Origin: Emiliania huxleyi CCMP1516
Taxonomy: Eukaryota; Haptophyta; Isochrysidales; Noelaerhabdaceae
DNA: 64,000 nucleotides
NCBI RefSeq assembly: GCF_000372725.1
Contig: NW_005197648.1
Coordinates: 301,342-365,341, forward strand
Direction: 5' to 3'
In this document: positions 37,898 to 48,482 of the stretch, one piece after another
Numbering within the stretch: position 1 is the stretch's first letter
Layout: each line of letters opens with the position of its first letter
The notes under the pieces: generated by a model
Database searches by the model: none
What the model was told of the DNA's origin: nothing
The model's input: the letters and a program-made list of their open reading frames with translations, nothing else
Made by a program: the position numbers and the translations under genes

Positions 37898-40878
37898 ATG
37901 CCTCCCAGATCCCGCAGGCGTGTGGCCTGGCTCGTGGTCGCGGCATCCTCCGTTGGCGCCAGTGACGATGGCGCAAAGGGCCGCGCGCTCAACCTGCTCG
38001 CGGGCGACAAGACGCCCGCCGCCAGCGAGGAGCCGCAGCAGCTGCTGCTAACCCGCCGCGTGCGCGAGCGGATGCTGAGGCGAGCCGAGAAGTCACTGCG
38101 GGGCGAGGTGTCGACGGCGGCCGCCGGATGGCACTCGCTCGAGGCGGAGCGGCTCCTCGAGAAGCTGCTGCACTATGCAAGCTCCGTGATCGCAAAAGAG
38201 CAAAAGACGCGCGGCAGCCGAGTCGCCTCGGAAGCGTCGTGGGGCGAGGCGGAGACCGAGGCGCTGTGGCTGCTGTGCCGGACGCAGCTCGGTGGCATCG
38301 AGGCCTCGCTGCACGCGCTGGACGCCGCCGCGAAGCGCGTCAGCGCCATCAGCACTCGCTGGCACACGTCCGCCATCTCTCTCTGGATGCCACCCTTCCT
38401 CGGGCGCGGCTCCTACTCGTCGGTGAGCGCCGCGCCGCTGCTCGGCTCGGCGCGCTCGCGCTTCGGCGTCGGCGCGCGCCACCGCGCGCTCCTTCGCTCC
38501 GAGCGGCTGCTGATGGTGCAGGTGCCGCCGCCACCGCCGCCACGGCTGCTGGAGACGGGAGGAGAGTGAGAGAGCGGAGGGAGAGAGCGCGCGGACGGCG
38601 CGGCATCGGACCTCTCGCCCTCTCCCCTGCCCACTGCCAGGCGGGCATGCTGCACGACCTCCGCGTCGCCATCACACGCGCCGGAGGGGAGTGGCTCGAG
38701 TGCGAGAATAGCCGAGATGCAGCCGAGATGTAGCCGAGATGCAGCCGAGATGCAGCCGAGATGCAGCCGGAGGGGAGTGGCTCTGGCGCGGCTCTGCGGC
38801 TCAAGACGGCCGCCCCCTCCTGCACGGCGCCTCTTCACAGCGGGCGGGTGCGAGCCAGGTACGGCTCGTGGCTCGGAGGGCCGCCCGTGCGCGGCATGGA
38901 GTGGGACGTCCAGATCTCGGCCGAGCGGCGCCGCGAGCTGCTCTCGCTCTGCGCCTCCGCCAACGAGGCCCTCTCGTCTGCCGCGCACCGCCTCACGACC
39001 TACGGCCCGTACGCGCTCTACCGGTCGCAGCCGTGGGCGGCGGCCGGCGGGTGCGTCTCGCAACCCTGTGCTCCCCGCACCGCGCACAGCGCCTGCCCCA
39101 CGGGCCTAGCTCGCACGGGCGCAGGTACGGCGGCGTCTCGATCCCGCCCTCGCGGCTGGCGATGATCGAGGCCACCCAGGCGATATATACACACCTCACC
39201 GCCCTCCTCCCGCCCGCGAGTCGCGTGGGCCAGCCCTGAGGACCCGCCAACCCCCAGGCGCACCTCACCGCCCTCCGCACCGTCCGGCGCGCCCTCGACG
39301 CGGGCCGGGTGCCGCGCGAGCTGCAGCCGCCCCTCGCGATCGCAAACGGGCAGCTGCTGCCCGCTGCCCTGCTCGTCGCCGCGTGCTGGCGCGCCGCCGG
39401 AGGCACACAACCGTCAACGGCACAACTCACCGTCACCACCGCCACTGTTGCTCTCACCATAGGTACGCCGCCGGAGTCCTCACCTCAAACGAGCTTAATT
39501 AATTGTTAATTAATTAATTACTTAGGTACGCCGCCGGAGTCCTCACCTCGAACGAGCGGACACGCGCCGCGCTCGACCTGCTCACCAAGCTCGGGGCCGA
39601 CACGCAGCCCCCGCTCTCGACCTTGGTGGCATGCCCGCGCCTCAAGAGGGCTGAGGGGCGGGGGGGGTGTTTGACGCCGTAGGCAGCGGTTCTGGACTAC
39701 GCACTTTGTGGACCCGGCGAGAGACCACAGTTGGCCGAGCGGAGAGAGGAGCGAGCAACGGCTCACCGCGAGTCATGGCGTCACCAGGTGAGAGACATCC
39801 TCGCCGAGCTGTACGGCGCGCCGCGGCCGAGCATCGACACGGCGACGGCCGCGGCGTCGCGCAAGTCGCTGCACCGCGCGCTGGAGGAGTTTGTGCGCGA
39901 GGTCTTCTCGGGGAGCGAGGACGAGACGGAGGCGGCGGCGGTGCAGGCGGCGGCGGGCTCGATGGAGGTGATCAACACGGTCTTCGAGGCGGAGGCGCGC
40001 CGGCCGCTCAACGGGCTGCTGCGCGGCCAGCTGCCGCGCGCGATGCTGCTGCAGATCCAGCATCTCAAGGCGAGGGGGCGGGGGGCGGGGGCGGGCCAGG
40101 GCGAGGGCGCGTGGCGGTGAGGGGGGTGGGGCGGGCAGGGGCGGGCAGGGGCGGGGGAGTGTGCGAGAGGTCAGCCACGCCGCCGCGCCCCTCCGTCAGG
40201 TCCTGCTCGAGGAGCAGGTCGAGTACGCGGACCAGATGCTCAAGCGAAACGACTTTTCGCTCCAGCTGATGGCGGTGGTGCCCGCCCTCCTTCTCGGCTC
40301 CGGCCTCCTCTACTTGCTGCGCGCCGCCTACCAGCGCCTTCGCACCTCCTCGCCGCGCGGGCCGATCGAGGTACGATCTTCCCACATCTCCCCATATCTC
40401 CCCCATATCTCCTCGTCGCCGCGCGGGCCGATCGAGGCACTCTCCCGCCCCAGGCCCCTCCCCTCTCCCCGTGCACCCTCTCCCGGTGCCGTCCCTCTCC
40501 CTGCGCGACGCCTCCGACGCCGCCTCTCTCCCCCGGCGCCGATGCGTCCTTGCGCGGCAGGACATCCGGCGAGAGCTGGTCACCATCCAGCGCATGCTCA
40601 ACCGGGCCGCAGGCACGCCGTCGGCGGGCGCCGCCGCGCTCACCAAGCACGAGGCTTCCCCGATGGACGTCGCCACCGCCGGGGAGCTCGTCTTTCGCGT
40701 GCAGCGGCTGCGCGTCGCCGGGGCGCGCTGGCTGCGCGGCTGGCTCAAGACGGACATCCTCACCGACGCGAACGAGCTGCTCGACTCTGGCCGCCTCTCG
40801 GTGCTGCAGCGGGCGCAGCTCGCTAACTCGCTCCTGCGCCGCCTCGACAACTCAAAGGCGCTGATCCACCACTGGTGA
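37898..40878 (+). CDS. NCA2/DGS1-like mitochondrial outer-membrane protein
   Basis: NCA2-domain family: yeast Nca2 affects mitochondrial ATP synthase subunits; plant DGS1 is a mitochondrial outer-membrane protein linked to lipid supply. A ten-exon model: 37898-38521, 38641-38693, 38859-39050, 39125-39179, 39258-39388, 39526-39625, 39687-39716, 39788-40069, 40200-40370, 40561-40878; 651 aa, near family size. Family features: RFWTTHFVDPARD-type block before LAELYG; AMLLQIQHLK; a membrane helix (MAVVPALLLGSGLLYLLRAA); DIRRELVTIQRMLNRA; and the C-terminal ELVFRVQRLRVAGARWLRGW with QLANSLLRRLDN. Introns use GC and GT donors. Several start with sequence duplicated from the next exon. Exons 2, 6 and 7 boundaries are the least certain. 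Confidence 0.78.
38701..38770. repeat. GCCGAGATGCA tandem repeat in NCA2-like intron 2
   Basis: Five to six 11-bp units. The array is flanked by GCCGGAGGGGAGTGGCT on both sides (38680 and 38766), the left copy being exon 2 sequence. Confidence 0.85.
39461..39558 (+). repeat. Tandem copy of NCA2-like exon 6 start
   Basis: AGGTACGCCGCCGGAGTCCT and the next 14 bases occur at 39461 and again at 39525 (33 of 34 identical, 64-bp spacing). The first copy leads into a stop and lies in the intron; the second is the real exon start. Confidence 0.88.
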
Positions 40879-41744
40879 CCGCACAGTGCCCCCCCCCCCC
40901 CCCCCCGCCTCGCGACTCGCGCATGCCCGACCTCTTCGCGCCTCAGCCCTCGCCCGAATCGTGCTCATCTTGAAGAGATGCTCTTCGTCCCTCACAAAAC
41001 ATCCCTCTTGCTTTGCGTGCGGCACTGTCGTGTGCTCGTGTCTGTGAGCGAACACCGTGGCTGAGTGTGCGTGTGCCTCTGTGAGCGTCGACGTTGTCTC
41101 TTGAGTCTTGTGCCCAAGTGCCATGCTTGTGCGCGCGCCCCCACCCCATATTTCAGAGATACAGAAGTCCCACCCGCGACCGCGACTGCGACTTTGAGCG
41201 TGCGCCGGTGTGAGCGAAAAGCTGAAGCCTGTGAGCCCCGCAGCCCCCGCGCGGCGCCCCGCCCGCGCCCCGACCTCTGCTGTTACACACGCAATACACC
41301 GTCTGGTTTTAACAGGCATGGTACTGATAGTAAACGGTTCAGAACCGGCCAAACCGACAGGCTACAGCCCCACACACGCGCCCGCCATAGCTCCTGGAGA
41401 GCATGCGCGAGTGACGCGCTACAAGCCGCGAGAGTGGCATCAGAGGCAGGAACGACGTGCTCTTGCTGCACCTCGCAGCTGCACCGAGTGTGCTCGCAGT
41501 GTATGCCACGGCCGCCGCCTGCGGCATTGCTCTCGTGCAGCTAGGCGACGCAGGTCCATCAGCAGGGCTCATCCAATGCGAGCGCACATTGTGCGTAGCC
41601 GCGGGCAGGTGGCAGTGCACAGCCGCACACCGGCTGTGGCGGCTCGAATGCCCCCGGCAGCAATGCTGGTCATTAACTTGCGTATTGGGGCCGCAGCAGA
41701 CTGCTGCTGTGGCAGCAGCAGCAGCCTGCTGCTGCCTGATTCAG
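40879..41744. other. Intergenic after NCA2-like gene
   Basis: Starts with an 18- to 20-bp C run (near 40888). No supported gene. Confidence 0.45.
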
Positions 41745-42185
41745 TCAAGCCAGCGGTGCAGCGAGGCGTGCAGAATTCGCGCGGTTTGGTACCTCCTGAG
41801 GCTGAGCGCGTTCAGACCCGGTGACCGGAGTTGGATGCTTCGATGGAGCTCGCCGCGCTCCATCGAACCATCCATGGCCGGACGGCGGAGCGTGAGGTGG
41901 CGAGCGGAGAGATGTACCGCAAGACAAGAAAAACACGGACCTGACGGATGTCAGCATCATCGTCTCGTCATCGTCAGTGGCTGGGTCTTCTGGCTCCGAC
42001 CGGACGGCTCCACCGCCCAGCATCTGAGACATGAACGCGAGGTCAAATTCTGGCACGTACGGCGGCAGCTCGGGCATCTGCCTCTGCCCCCTCGCCGCAT
42101 CGACGAGCGCGCTCGTGTCAGCTCGCCGCTGCTCCTGGTGCCGCTGCTTGGCCGCCGCGCTCGCACTCGCTCCGCTCAATGACAT
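41745..42185 (-). CDS. Possible first exon of an unknown gene
   Basis: From the ATG at 42185 the first about 80 residues (KQRHQEQRRADTSALVDAAR, MPELPPYVPEFDLAFMSQML, then EDPATDDDETMMLTSV) look like coding sequence with balanced composition. After TCCGTCAG|GTCCGT (about 41940) the frame turns into low-quality sequence, so splicing there is likely and the rest of the gene is not located. Low certainty. Confidence 0.35.
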   Translation of the reverse strand: MSLSGASASAAAKQRHQEQRRADTSALVDAARGQRQMPELPPYVPEFDLAFMSQMLGGGAVRSEPEDPATDDDETMMLTSVRSVFFLSCGTSLRSPPHAPPSGHGWFDGARRAPSKHPTPVTGSERAQPQEVPNRANSARLAAPLA

Positions 42186-42826
42186 CGTGAGGCTGCAACG
42201 GTCTGCGAGCTCCTCTCGCCCAGCGGGTCCACCACAGAGTTCTCCCTGTCATGTGCCCAAATGCGCCCGCCGTTTTTCGTCATACCCCCCCTCCGAAACC
42301 CGCCGACTTTGATTGGGTCCGGTTCAACCTCACTCTCATCTTTATACTTACAGACAATCTTATATTTCAGACAAACGTCAGATCTGTGCCACCCTGGGCT
42401 GGACCTAGTCGGGCCGACGATGTGGAGGCTGGAGGTGCGCTCTCGCGGCGCGCCGGGAAGTCGTCCCCCTTCACTCGCAGTGAGTGCCAAAGTGGCCAGT
42501 GCAGTCCCTCATCTCTTCCGTCAGCTACTCTCGGCTCTCGGTCTCGAGGACTCGCTCTTCACCGCGCTCACTCAAATAATCCAGAATACAGTAAAACATC
42601 GATACATCGTGTATATATACAGAGCTCCGCCGGGGCGCGGGGGCGAATCAGTCAGCACACAAAATACATATAGAGCCGTACAGATACACCGGTGGAGATA
42701 CTCTACGAGTGCACGAGCGGAGCGCCGCCTGGGTCGCCGCGTCGCCGGTGGGCCCTGCGGCCCTCACTGCTGGTAGCTGCTACATCTACATGCACACATG
42801 AAGTGTAGCTAATACACAGGTATAGC
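42186..42826. other. Intergenic before kinase 3' end
   Basis: Nothing recognised. AT-richer around 42580-42680 (TACATCGTGTATATATACAG). Confidence 0.4.
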
Positions 42827-43903
42827 CTATGAGGCTCGCAGTGCCTGCGATCCCTCCCCATTCCGCATCCACGCCTCCCACTCGGCGCGTGCCGCGACGT
42901 ACTTTGCATACTGCTCGTCCACGTACGCCGCCGCCGCCTCGTCGCTCAGCGCCGACGCCCGGCTCACCTCCGCCACGACGCCCCAAAAGGTCTCCCTCAG
43001 GCAGGCGAGCATCTTCAGCGCTCCGAAGCGGGCCGCCTCGTGGTCGTCGATGCGCGGCCTCTGCAGGTAGCTGGCGACGAGGCGCCGCTCCTCGCCGGCC
43101 GACAGCGCGCAACCCATCGACAAGACGGCGAGGTCCATCAGCGGCTGACCCGCGTTGGCGTACTCGAAGTCGACGACGAACACCCGCCAGCCGCCGCCTC
43201 CTGGCACGTCCCGCACGACGAAGTTGTCGCAGAGCAGGTCAAAGTGGCAAAAGACGGGGGGCTCTGCCGGCCAGCCAGCCTCGACAAAAGCCTCGGCGCG
43301 AGCGATGACCGAGTCGCACTCCTCCAGCAGCGGCACCCGCGAGAAGCCGCCCTCGCGAGCATAGCTGATCCAGCGAGCCAGGTCGGGCGGCGCCCAGCGC
43401 GGCGGACCTGGCGGCGCAACCTGGAGGAGCTCGGCTGGCAGCGGCGTGGCGTGCAGCGTGCGGACGGCCGCGGCGAGCGCGTGCAGCAGCTGCTCGTCAG
43501 CGCCGCTCGCGGCCGCATGCACCTGCTGCTCGGTGAGCGCGCGCCCGTCCACGAAGGCGCACACGAGAGCGTCTGGCAGCTCCGCGTGGTGGACAGCTGC
43601 GCCGATGCCGGACGCCGCAGCCGCGATCGCAGCAGCCTGCTCTTTCCGCCGCGTCACGCCCCACGGTGGCAGGTCGACCCCGATCCGCACAAAGAAGCGC
43701 TCCCCGTCTGCTGCAGTGGCGACAAAGTTGCGGTTGGTGCGGCCCGTGCCGAGGCCAAGCTCGGCCTCCACCTCGGTCGTCGGGACGATACGAACGCCGG
43801 CCGCCCAGCAACTCAGCGAGCGCGCTCGTTCGAGCGCGGCGTCGACCATGCAACGCACAAAACCTTGCGCCGTCCGCCGCGCGTGGGTGCCTGCGACAGA
43901 CAC
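42827..43903 (-). CDS. Choline/ethanolamine kinase-like (APH fold) phosphotransferase
   Basis: 358 aa, intronless. Kinase-like APH fold: a nucleotide-binding region GLGTGRTNRNFVA (about 50-62), similar to the LTN-x-x-Y/F signature of choline kinases; catalytic HFDLLCDN (H about 220, D about 222, N about 227; HxDxxxxN); metal-binding VVDFEYANAGQPLMDLA (D about 245), where the DFEYA form is typical of choline/ethanolamine kinases. Likely first step of phosphatidylcholine or phosphatidylethanolamine synthesis in the cytosol. A thiamine or other small-molecule kinase of the same fold is possible. Confidence 0.82.
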   Translation of the reverse strand: MSVAGTHARRTAQGFVRCMVDAALERARSLSCWAAGVRIVPTTEVEAELGLGTGRTNRNFVATAADGERFFVRIGVDLPPWGVTRRKEQAAAIAAAASGIGAAVHHAELPDALVCAFVDGRALTEQQVHAAASGADEQLLHALAAAVRTLHATPLPAELLQVAPPGPPRWAPPDLARWISYAREGGFSRVPLLEECDSVIARAEAFVEAGWPAEPPVFCHFDLLCDNFVVRDVPGGGGWRVFVVDFEYANAGQPLMDLAVLSMGCALSAGEERRLVASYLQRPRIDDHEAARFGALKMLACLRETFWGVVAEVSRASALSDEAAAAYVDEQYAKYVAARAEWEAWMRNGEGSQALRAS

Positions 43904-44152
43904 CGAATCCCCTCATCGGCGTTCTTGCGGAAGGAGGTGCGAAGCGGGGCTCTTGCCATCCCAGTGGCCTCGATAGGTGTTGTGTGTGCTGCAGCTGGGG
44001 CTGGCCGCGAAATATCCCACTAGATCCCACCATGAGGGGGGTTGGCGCCTTTGAGCTCTCCTAACCTCTTGCTGCCCAGGTTCCGACCCTCTGCGTGGCC
44101 GACTCACACAGCGAGCCTTCCTGTCTCCCTGCTGCTGATTCATCGGTCGTGC

Positions 44153-44201
44153 TCAGTCAAGATATTGTAGAGACCGACCATATGCACAATATCTTGACTG
44201 A
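44153..44201. repeat. Perfect 16-bp hairpin, 17-nt loop
   Basis: TCAGTCAAGATATTGT, a 17-base loop, then ACAATATCTTGACTGA. AT-rich stem in GC-rich surroundings. Confidence 0.85.
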
Positions 44202-45496
44202 GAGCTAAGCCCAGTTCGACGATCGGCAGCCTCACCGCGGGTCGCGCCGCTGTGCAGCGAGAGCCAGGCTCGCCCGGCGAAGGTGACCAGAGAGTGCTCA
44301 ACAAATACCAGAAAAAATCAGGGAGCCTCAGAGAGTGCCACTGCCATCACCCAGGCCGCGGGAGCCGATCGGCTGCGCCGAGGACAGCTCCCTCAGTGTG
44401 CTCCGCGGCTCACCAGTGTGCGCCGCGGCGCCGTCCAGCCACTTTGGCGGCCAGCCACCGGTCGAGTTCTTCGACTCTGGAGGACAGAAAGGTACCGTCT
44501 GAAAGGTATTTTCATGCTCTATTGACTGGCGAAAAAATCCCCCGCCAACTGTTTTCACAGCGGGCGTCATTCACACCGAAGCATGAGCAAAGCATCGGGC
44601 AGCAAGAGGCTAAGGACGGGAAAAGCGTGAAAGACGATCCACGCCGCTCTCGCGCCACGCCACCCGACGTGTTCAGCGACACTGGCGAAGGTCTGTAGAC
44701 CCAGCTCGTGAGACGCGTGCTGGGCAACACCAATGTACGCTCGAGACAATACGACGCACAAAGACGGATCCGAAGAGAGCGCACGCTCGGAGCACCATCC
44801 GCGCGTGGCGCACGGCGCCGCCTCGCCGCGCGCGGCCGGCCGGGCGGCGGCGTGCGGAGGAGAGGAGAGAGACTGACGACCCGCCGACGGAGCGGTGAGG
44901 GCGTCCGCTGGGCTCGCTCGGCGCCGCGCGGCTCGACGGGCGGCCCGTCCGCCGTGCGGCGGCCGGAAGGCGCGCCGACACGCTCGCCGTCTCGCCGCAC
45001 GCGCCGGCGAGGGGCGCCTCGGCCGCGCGGGTGCGCTGTCGGTGGCAGCGCGGTGCTCGGCGGCGGTGCCAGCCTCGAGAAAGGAGCGGCGAGCCGCGCC
45101 TGCGCGCGTGCGGCGGGCCGTGGGGGTCGGTGCGGCTGCGCCGGGCTCTCGTGGGTGTCTGGGAAGCGCAGCAGGCGTGTGTATTTGGTCCCGCTCTCGG
45201 GGCGGCTGGCGGGCGACTTTGAGCGAGCCGATGCTCCGCGACGCGGTTTCGCGACGCGATGCGCTCAGAGCATATGCTGCGGGACCTCTGTGGCTGGACG
45301 CGTACCGGAGGGGCGAAGGCCAGCGACGCGGGGCGGCGAAATGGGGGCGTACCCCCCATCTGCCACGGCGGGCCGGGGGTATGCAGTTTCGCTCGCCCCC
45401 CGAGGTCTCTTGGGTCGCGCTGTGAATCAGAAAGAACTTTTTTTTCTTTCAGGGCAAGCCGACTCAGGGTGTGTGGCAGCCCGCTGGCTGTGTGTC

Positions 45497-45623
45497 TTGT
45501 GAGCTTGTTTGTGTCTGTGTGTCGCTCGTGCGTGTCGTCATCATCTGTCCCGCGTCCACCCATACCGCGCTGGTGTCCAGTCCGAGCCTGGCTGTTCTTC
45601 ACCTTTCTACCTACCTACCTGCA
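45497..45623 (+). repeat. Repeat family D, copy 1
   Basis: About 120 bp shared with 52330-52453: GCGTGTCGTCATC, CCCGCGTCCACCCATACCG, TGGTGTCCAGTCCGAGCCTG, then a CTACCTACC-type tail. SINE-like. Confidence 0.78.
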
Positions 45624-45644
45624 AGTGAGTGTGTGTGTGTGGTG

Positions 45645-45735
45645 TGGGCGCGAGAATAGCTCCGCCGTTCATGGAGGCAACCGATGCGAGTCGACTGGTG
45701 TGTGTCGTCGTGGTTTCGTATAAGAATACTCACTC
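45645..45735 (+). repeat. Repeat family E, partial copy
   Basis: Matches the last 90 bp of the 54414-54757 copy (GCTCCGCCGTTCATGGAGGC, GATGCGAGTCGACTGGTGTG). Confidence 0.8.
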
Positions 45736-47117
45736 ACTCAAGGGGTTCTTCGGGGACACACCTCACACGATTCCAGAAATGGTTGTGTCCCCGCTCCTCG
45801 CTCGCCCGGGCGGAGGGCATGGCCGCGGAGGAGGCGAGTACGCGCTGCCAGGCCTTCCGCAGACAGCCTCTTGGCCAGACTGAGGGTCGGCTTTGTGTGG
45901 CGTGGCCCGTGCGCTGCGCTGCACAAAGCTGCGTAAACTGCGGGAGCGTCCTGTGCTTCCTTTGGGAAGTGCGCACCTCCTTCAGCTGGTGGAAGGCCGT
46001 GCCGCCGCTCGTCTGCTCCGTGGACAGGGCGGGGAGACGGCGCCGCAGCGCCGCAGCGTCCGCTGCACGCCGGTGCAGCACTCTGCTGCCTGGTGGGCAG
46101 CATGCTGGTGCTGTGCGCGGTGTTTGCGAGGCGGCTTTGGCGCTGTGCTGCCAGCCGAGGCGAGTGGCGCGAGGCACGCGCGGCGCCGCGCGTGGCCCGG
46201 ATGGCGCCAGAGAGCGCTCTCGATGAGCCAGCCGGCGCGGCGCGAGCGCCGTGCAAGCTGGCACATCGTCTGCATGCTGCCGTCGATTCTCTGGTCGACG
46301 GCGGTCAATCTCACGATTGTCGATCAAAACCGGCGGGCTTTGTGACGCCGTTTACGCAATCGTTTTTTGGCCTCGCTTTCTCTTTTGCTTGGTTTTATTT
46401 TGTTTTTTCGTTTGCGAAGCGACAGAGGGGGGGGCGGGCGGGCGCTAACTATGGGCAACTACATGTCGAAGGTTCGAGGACGACTACTCGCCGCCTGGGT
46501 CGTTTGGGGCGCGCGGCTCCGTCGAGGACCGGGCGCGCCCCTTACCCGGCGCGGCGTAGGTCCCACTCTGACGTATAGAGGGGAGGCACGGACAACGGCC
46601 CAATTCATCAATTCCACTCATCTTTCGCCGTTACTCCAACTTTGCTTTGCCGATCAAAAGCGCCCGTCCTTTGCTTTTTAGCCGCCGAAATTTAGCTGGC
46701 TGTTTTTTCTTTATAGGCGTCTGCAACTTCCAAGCTGCGTATTCTTCTTGTATTATCGTCGAGTAGTGCGGTACTCCGTGGGGGCAGTATGTATTCTTGG
46801 AAGATGTGCGTATTCTCGTCTCACTGGCTCCGAGTAGAAAAAGAAAGAAAACATGTTAATACTGTTCATTATAGCTCCGAGTAGAGGGGGCGGTCTGCTG
46901 CTAAGGGAAACCCGGAGCGCGGAGCCAACCCTCGGAGACCCGTGTTTACTTTACGGCCCTTTCCTGCGAACGCGCACCCCCTGGGCTAGGGCTCTCTTGC
47001 CCGCAACCCGATGCCAATCATCCGGCCCGCTGGGTGCGCTTCTCAGCTCCCCGGCCCTGGGTGTGCGGTTGCCGACTGCACTCCAAGTGCTCCAAGTACT
47101 CACACTCACGGGGGCGT

Positions 47118-47465
47118 GTGAGTGAGTATTCTTGATACGAAACCACGACGACACACGCACCAGTCGACTCGCATCGGTTGCCTCCATGAACGGCGGAGCT
47201 ATTCTCGCGCCCACACCACACCTGGCTCCAACGTGGACACGCCCATAGCTGGGGACACTACTAGGTCACGCATGGCATCACAGAAGTTTTGTCTCTGGGC
47301 CCCGAAAGGCATCTCTAGAAGTGTCGTTACACATGCCCCCTCCCCTCCTGGGCGCATGCGCCTCACGTCTCGCCAGAGCATAAGCCCTTGGCGTGTGGCG
47401 AGACGAGTTTTTCGCCATGCAGCGAGCAGCAAGCCGCCCGCCGCAAACAGCCGGAGGCACTCACA
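47118..47465 (-). repeat. Repeat family E, full copy (inverted)
   Basis: About 345 bp, nearly identical in reverse complement to 54414-54757. Landmarks: CATAGCTGGGGACACTACTA, GCATCACAGAAGTTTTGTCT and CTCGCCAGAGCATAAGCCCT. Confidence 0.88.
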
Positions 47466-47639
47466 CACACACACTCACGGGGGCAAGTGAATCCCGCTAG
47501 GGTGGGCGTGCTTTCACAGCCTCATACCTTTGAGCGGGTGCTTGAAAGATAATTTTACAAGCTTTTAAGTTCGCACCTGTCGCTGTCCCTTTTGTCAGTA
47601 GCTGGAGAACTAGGAGAGCGCAACCAGTAGGAGGCCCGC

Positions 47640-47880
47640 GCCTGCCCCCGTGCCGCCGGGTGCAACTTTGTCCTATACGAGAGGGGGATCCCTGGGTGGG
47701 ACCCTGTCGTGTGGGTGAACGCTGCCCAGCCCCCCTCCGTGTCGCGATGCGCTCCCCGCTCCCGTTCCCATGTGTCCCTGATCGTCCTTACAAGATCCTG
47801 CTCGCGCAGGTGGGGACCCTGTCCTTCTCCCACCCCTTGTTTGGTGTGTCCGTTTTATTTATTTATTTATTACTCCCTCG
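47640..47880 (+). repeat. SINE-like repeat family A, copy 2
   Basis: The longest copy; it ends TGTCCGTTTTATTTATTTAT, the same terminal motif as family B. Confidence 0.8.
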
Positions 47881-48482
47881 CACAACACTGGGCACGGGAC
47901 TGGCGCGCACTGGAAGAGAAAGCGTAAAAACAAGGGACACTCTGTCATGTCATGTCGGGGAGGACAAGAGAGATCCACCGAGCATGGGCAGCCTCAGAAC
48001 CCGAACCCGAGCCGGCTCCCTTCCGCGACACGGGATGGCAGGCACGACTCGGCAACCGCGAGCCGCTCACTCCCCCAGTCCCATTCCAGCATCTTCCCCG
48101 CCTCCTCCACCGGGCGGATCCGCTCCCGGCTCCCGCGCCGCCTCTCGCACCACCTCGCGGTCGCGATCACTCATGCACGTTTCGAAGGAGCACACCGGGG
48201 CCACTCTCGGAGCGCAAAGTCCTCCTGGGGTCGGCGTCAGGTCCACCGCACCACCGCGCCACTCGCGCCGGCGGGCCCCTTCACCAACGGCCGGCGGGGG
48301 CGGGTCTCGAAAGAAGAAGTTGAAATAATGCCGTCCAACCTCCGTCTTTTTCTTTCTTCGATGACTGTGATCTGAAGGGGTCCGCCCGCAGGCGCATTTT
48401 CACGACTGGACATGCCGGCCCACGCGCCACCCGCCATCCCCCGACTGCCAGCCCCAGCCGCACGAGCTGCCTCACCGCTCGC

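Larger units (their letters stand above)
43904..48482. other. 4.6-kb repeat-rich intergenic region
   Basis: No gene supported. Holds a hairpin (44153-44201), repeat D (45497-45623), partial repeat E (45645-45735), full repeat E (47118-47465, inverted) and repeat A copy 2 (47640-47880). The GC-rich frames at 44.7-46.6 kb have skewed composition and no family signal. Confidence 0.5.

Noticed and set aside
45734..46578. Arg/Ala-rich frames as genes
   Set aside because: Skewed composition, no motif, and equal-quality frames on both strands.
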